DNA of 9,029 bases from Lachnospiraceae bacterium UBA4317 (GTDB lineage Bacteria; Bacillota_A; Clostridia; Lachnospirales; Lachnospiraceae), in contig DGUF01000015.1 of assembly GCA_002394525.1 (NCBI GenBank), positions 2,692 through 11,720 of the forward strand, written 5' to 3'. Of this stretch, positions 6,473-9,029 are shown one piece after another. The position numbers and the translations under genes were made by a program. The notes below the pieces were generated by a model. That model saw nothing but the letters and a program-made list of their open reading frames with translations. It did no database searches and was not told where the DNA came from. The number at the start of each line of letters is the position of its first letter. Position 1 is the first letter of the stretch.

Positions 6473-6513
6473 AGCAGCCAAAGCGGCTGTTCCTTGTTTG
6501 CTTGTTTCGTTTT
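6468..6513 (+). terminator. Rho-independent terminator of the large enzyme gene
   Basis: CAAGGAGCAGCC (6468-6479) pairs with GGCTGTTCCTTG (6485-6496) in a 12-bp stem with one G-U pair and a 5-nt loop AAAGC. A T-rich stretch follows (TTTGCTTGTTTCGTTTTT from 6497). It lies 264 bp after the stop codon. Upstream repeat units offer alternative left arms, which may blur the exact stem. Confidence 0.65.
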
Positions 6514-6559
6514 TCCTTGTTTTTTGCCCTGCAAATGGAAATATATTTCCATTAAACGG

Positions 6560-6588
6560 TTGAATGTTTCTTTTTGCGCTGATATGAT
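6560..6588 (+). promoter_or_regulatory. Candidate sigma-A promoter upstream of the Uma2-like gene
   Basis: TTGAAT (6560-6565), a 17-bp spacer and TATGAT (6583-6588) match consensus at 4/6 and 5/6. This lies just after the terminator, in an AT-rich island. It would give a 5' leader of about 185 nt. Confidence 0.45.
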
Positions 6589-6638
6589 AAATATGTAAAT
6601 ATGTAAAAGCTTCTGGATAATAAAAATGGCAGAGACTT

Positions 6639-6706
6639 ATCCTGGCTTTGTCCGGAGAAAACCAGGATTCGGATCATGATTGACAATAAAAGGGAAAAGA
6701 TGAAAT
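6639..6706 (+). promoter_or_regulatory. Inverted repeat followed by second candidate promoter
   Basis: ATCCTGG (6639-6645) pairs with CCAGGAT (6662-6668), with an extra TTT/AAA inside and a TCCGGA dyad at the tip; this may be an operator. Twelve bp later comes a perfect -35 TTGACA (6680-6685). The best -10, TGAAAT (6701-6706), leaves a short 15-bp spacer, so the promoter is uncertain. Confidence 0.35.
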
Positions 6707-6779
6707 AAACATAACAGCTGAGGTGGAACAGCTGAAATGGAATAGTCAAGATTCGACAGCGGGAAAGGAGGCCGGTGTA

Positions 6780-7811
6780 ATGAGGGAGAACAACGATCAT
6801 GAAAGGGCGGTTTTGATGGTTGTGGAAGAGATGCGGCTGCAGAAGACCCGGCTGCGCTATACCTATGCGGAGATCGCCAGACGGGCAGGCCTGCCGGTCG
6901 GCACCGTGCAGAAGGTCCTGACCGGAGCCACGGCCTCTCCCCGGGCCGCTACACTCCGGAAGCTGGAGGAGGTCCTGATGCCGGAGCAGGCGGAAAAAAG
7001 AAGCCGTTCTCTGTACCCGTCAGGGGAGCAGGGAGATTATGTGCTGTACCTGAGCGGGCCGGAAGCCGAGCAGAGGCGCCGGCGTTTTCTGGAGGATAAG
7101 GGAGGCTTCCGCTATTCGGACAGCCCGGTTCCGGAGCCTCCGCACGGGCTTCTGGCGGAACCGGAGCCTTCTTATGCATCTTCCCGTATTGCAGACAGCC
7201 TGGAGGCGCCAAACGGCAGGACCATTTTTGGAAATCCGCGCGGACCCTACACGCTTACAGACTATTACGCCCTTCCCGACGACCAGCGCGTGGAACTGAT
7301 CGACGGATATTTTTTCAGGATGGAGGCGCCGACCGCTCTCCATCAGGAGCTTGTCATCGAGCTATCCTACAGATTTAAAGACTATCAGAAAAAAAAGCGG
7401 CCGGACTGCCGCGTATTTCCGGCCCCCTTCGATGTGCAGCTGGACAAGGATAAGTATACCATGCTGCAGCCGGATATCAGCGTCATCTGTGACAAGGGGC
7501 AGATCGTGCGCAGGGGCTGTTCCGGGGCGCCGGACTTTGTCGTGGAGATCCTCTCTCCTTCCACCAGGACCAAGGACATGTATATGAAGTTGGCAAAATA
7601 TAAAAACGCCGGGGTCAGGGAGTACTGGATGGTGGATCCCAAAAACAAAAAGGTCCTGGTCTACTACTATGAGGACGAGGACCGCGCGGCTGTCTATGAT
7701 CTGGATGCCCGTATCCCGGTGAGGATCAGCGGAGGGGACCTGGAGATTGACTTCGGGGAGATCATGGAAGACCTCCGCTATCTGACAGACCGGCCGGAGA
7801 TGGAGGAATGA
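6780..7811 (+). CDS. HTH-domain protein fused to a Uma2-family (DUF820) PD-(D/E)XK nuclease-like domain
   Basis: The 343-residue protein has two parts. Residues about 25-66 (TYAEIARRAGLPVGTVQKVL, then an arginine-rich helix) are an Xre-like helix-turn-helix. A charged linker runs to about 150. Residues about 155-330 are a Uma2 domain: VELIDGYFF, a histidine in APTALHQE, D232 in QPDISVI, E256 in FVVEILSPST, K270 in DMYMKLAKY, and GVREYWMVDP. These D, E and K positions match the family's predicted PD-(D/E)XK active site, so it looks intact. Uma2 proteins are mostly uncharacterised putative endonucleases; most that I recall consist of the nuclease domain alone. AAAGGAGG at 6765-6772 selects the ATG at 6780 over the in-frame GTG at 6723. 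A DNA glycosylase gene follows within 60 bp, probably in one operon. DNA target and role are unknown. Confidence 0.85.
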   Translation: MRENNDHERAVLMVVEEMRLQKTRLRYTYAEIARRAGLPVGTVQKVLTGATASPRAATLRKLEEVLMPEQAEKRSRSLYPSGEQGDYVLYLSGPEAEQRRRRFLEDKGGFRYSDSPVPEPPHGLLAEPEPSYASSRIADSLEAPNGRTIFGNPRGPYTLTDYYALPDDQRVELIDGYFFRMEAPTALHQELVIELSYRFKDYQKKKRPDCRVFPAPFDVQLDKDKYTMLQPDISVICDKGQIVRRGCSGAPDFVVEILSPSTRTKDMYMKLAKYKNAGVREYWMVDPKNKKVLVYYYEDEDRAAVYDLDARIPVRISGGDLEIDFGEIMEDLRYLTDRPEMEE

Positions 7812-7828
7812 AAGGGAGAATAAACGGG

Positions 7829-7870
7829 ATGTTAGTGAAGAAAGCGAAAAAAAGCGGAGTACAGAGATGA
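7829..7870 (+). CDS. Possible 13-codon coupling peptide (MLVKKAKKSGVQR)
   Basis: A tiny reading frame starts 18 bp after the Uma2-like gene, with GGGAG 10 nt upstream, and its TGA overlaps the ATG of the glycosylase gene as ATGA. That arrangement is typical of translational coupling. It may simply be chance in a purine-rich spacer; the peptide has no recognisable function. Confidence 0.2.
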   Translation: MLVKKAKKSGVQR

Positions 7871-8400
7871 ACGATGGCAGCAGGGCGGAGGGGCGCGAAT
7901 GGATCCGGCACCCCTTCCCGCCCTTATACAATGAAGAATCGCGGATCCTGATCCTGGGCAGCTTTCCCTCGGTCAAATCCCGGGAAATGGCCTTCTTTTA
8001 CGGCCACCCGCAGAACAGGTTCTGGAAGCTGCTCAGCCGCCTGCTGGAGGCGCCCTTTCCGGAGACCGTGCCGGAGCGGCGGGCCTTCCTGCTTGCCCAC
8101 AGGATCGCGGTCTGGGATGTGATCGCCTCCTGCGAGATCCACGGATCTTCCGATGCCAGCATCCGCAATGCGGTTCCCAACGACCTGGGGCAGATCCTGG
8201 ACCATGCGCAGATCCGGCAGATTTATGTCAACGGCCAGACCGCCGGCAGGCTCTACCGCAAATACCAGGAGAGGCCGCTCAGGGAAGACTATGGTGAGTG
8301 CGCGAAGGCGATTGTCCTGCCCTCCACCAGCCCTGCCAATGCCGCCTGGACCATGGACAGGCTGGCGCAGGCCTGGGGAGTGATCCTGGCGCAGCTGTGA
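7867..8400 (+). CDS. DNA-deoxyinosine glycosylase (uracil-DNA glycosylase superfamily, hypoxanthine-DNA glycosylase type)
   Basis: This 177-residue protein should excise deaminated bases, mainly hypoxanthine, from DNA and start base excision repair. It has the superfamily's two active-site regions: GSFPS (31-35) leading into FYGHPQNRFW (44-53), and LPSTSPAN (about 151-158). VWDVIASCEIHGSSDASIRN (82-101) is the segment I associate with family-6 (HDG) enzymes; N101 or N105 may be the key polar residue. It begins with the typical HPFPP (15-19). Length is normal and nothing is missing. GGAG at 7856-7859 serves the ATG at 7867. It follows the HTH-Uma2 gene closely and probably shares its transcript. 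The functional link between a glycosylase and a putative endonuclease is suggestive but unproven. Confidence 0.88.
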   Translation: MNDGSRAEGREWIRHPFPPLYNEESRILILGSFPSVKSREMAFFYGHPQNRFWKLLSRLLEAPFPETVPERRAFLLAHRIAVWDVIASCEIHGSSDASIRNAVPNDLGQILDHAQIRQIYVNGQTAGRLYRKYQERPLREDYGECAKAIVLPSTSPANAAWTMDRLAQAWGVILAQL

Positions 8401-8412
8401 GTCATAGGGACC

Positions 8413-8551
8413 TTCCAGCCAGACTCATTTTTGCCAGGCAATGGGGCTGGAGTCGCCGGAGGCGTTTCAGCCGGACGCATTTTTGCCGGATCATGCGGGG
8501 CACGGGAGTCGTTGGGGATGTCTCAGCCTGGCATGTTTTTGTCAGACAAGG
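8413..8551. repeat. Three degenerate direct repeats with a ~52-56 bp period
   Basis: Related units start at 8413 (TTCCAGCCAGACTCATTTTT), 8465 (TTTCAGCCGGACGCATTTTT) and 8521 (TCTCAGCCTGGCATGTTTTT). Units 1 and 2 share more, continuing GCC-GG then later GGGAGTCG/GGAGTCG. Unit 1 can form CCAGCC/GGCTGG (8415-8420/8445-8450). Together they occupy much of the 381-bp spacer between the glycosylase and malic enzyme genes. No spacers or identical repeats of CRISPR type are seen. They may be decayed repeats or tandem regulatory or terminator-like elements. Confidence 0.6.
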
Positions 8552-8616
8552 GTTCGGCAAAAGGCAGGGAAAAGGAGTCACGGGAATCGAGAGAAACACC
8601 TGGCTGCAGATTCCGC

Positions 8617-8645
8617 GTGCACTGAAGGAAAGTCCATGGTACAAT
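8617..8645 (+). promoter_or_regulatory. Candidate extended -10 promoter for malic enzyme
   Basis: TGGTACAAT at 8637-8645 is an extended -10 element (TGnTATAAT type). The -35 region GTGCAC (8617-8622, 17-bp spacer) is poor, as tolerated by extended -10 promoters. The start of transcription would be near 8652, giving a leader of about 130 nt. Confidence 0.35.
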
Positions 8646-8781
8646 GTGCAGGCAGAACGATAGGAATGCAGAATATGCAAAAATAATGTATATAACCCTG
8701 GATAAGAGGGAAAACTACTGCATAACAGACAGAAAGCAGTAAAAAACCGACCGGAGGATCATCAGACAAGGAGGAAGATAC

Positions 8782-9029
8782 ATGGATTACGCACAGGTCG
8801 CGCTGGAAAAGCATAAGGAATGGAAGGGAAAGATCGAGATCGGTCTGCGCGCGCAGGTGGACAGCGCGGAGGCGCTGAGCATCGCCTATACGCCGGGCGT
8901 CGCGGCTCCCTGCCTGGAGATCCAGAAGGATGTGGACAAGTCCTACATTTATACGAGGCGGTGGAACACGGTCGCGGTCGTGACGGACGGGACGGCAGTC
9001 CTGGGACTGGGCGACATCGGCCCCGAGGC
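8782..9029 (+). CDS. NAD(P)-dependent malic enzyme, N-terminal fragment
   Basis: The first 82 codons are present and the gene runs off the window. It should decarboxylate L-malate oxidatively to pyruvate and CO2 in the cytoplasm. Family signatures are clear: the catalytic tyrosine Y36 in AYTPGVAAPC, and VVTDGTAVLGLGDIGPEA from about residue 66, the conserved substrate/metal block of bacterial malic enzymes. The N-terminus MDYAQVALEKHKEWKGKIEI is of the short bacterial type. AAGGAGG at 8768-8774 lies 7 nt before the ATG, a strong site. Together with the hydratase and D-malate/tartrate dehydrogenase genes at the other end of the window it points to malate/tartrate use. NAD or NADP preference cannot be judged, because the nucleotide-binding domain is outside the window. 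Confidence 0.93.
   Translation, partial: MDYAQVALEKHKEWKGKIEIGLRAQVDSAEALSIAYTPGVAAPCLEIQKDVDKSYIYTRRWNTVAVVTDGTAVLGLGDIGPE

Noticed and set aside
3193..6552. A 1119-codon open frame on the minus strand opposite the large enzyme
   Set aside because: The sense frame has clear domain motifs throughout and strong C/G bias at third positions, which removes stops from the antisense frame. The antisense protein shows no recognisable motif.
8413..8551. CRISPR array
   Set aside because: Repeats are degenerate, few and directly abutting, with no constant repeat separated by unique spacers and no cas genes.
8298..8663. A 121-codon frame overlapping the glycosylase gene and running into the repeats
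   Set aside because: It is a shifted frame of the glycosylase gene continuing through degenerate repeats, with no ribosome binding site.

Overview
The window looks like a chromosomal stretch of a GC-rich Firmicute, probably a gut-type clostridium such as a Lachnospiraceae member. This is inferred from strong AGGAGG-type ribosome binding sites, a two-subunit class I hydratase tail, the style of the malic enzyme N-terminus and clostridial-looking protein sequences. No rRNA or tRNA is present to confirm it. All recognised genes lie on the + strand.

Layout. (1) 1-1674 is the end of a dicarboxylate (tartrate/malate/fumarate) locus: the C-terminus of a fumarate/L-tartrate dehydratase beta subunit, a 474-bp non-coding gap, and a D-malate/tartrate dehydrogenase. 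The gap holds two fold-back elements: a large multi-armed inverted repeat (136-423) and a near-perfect 31-bp-arm palindrome (482-547). (2) 1758-6513 is a regulator/biosynthesis pair: a MarR-family repressor, then a 239-bp control region with two identical palindromes overlapping a good sigma-A-type promoter, then a 1205-residue multidomain enzyme. The enzyme reads acyl-AMP ligase, carrier protein, condensation domain, and a C-terminal part of a second adenylation domain. A terminator-like hairpin at 6468-6513 closes it. (3) 6560-8400 carries an HTH-Uma2 nuclease-like fusion protein followed by a deoxyinosine/uracil-DNA glycosylase. (4) 8413-8781 is non-coding with three degenerate ~54-bp repeats, followed by the start of an NAD(P)-malic enzyme cut by the window end.

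How the genes may work together. The outer genes fit catabolism of tartrate or malate to oxaloacetate and pyruvate. The MarR protein probably controls the large enzyme through the paired TTCGCATTGCGAA sites. The enzyme would activate a carboxylic acid, hold it as a thioester on its carrier domain and pass it to the condensation domain. No thioesterase, reductase or phosphopantetheinyl transferase lies in the window, so product and release are unknown. The Uma2/glycosylase pair appears to be a separate DNA-transaction unit. The best candidates for something undescribed are the large enzyme with its vestigial second adenylation domain, its paired-palindrome control region, and the 290-bp fold-back structure at 136-423.
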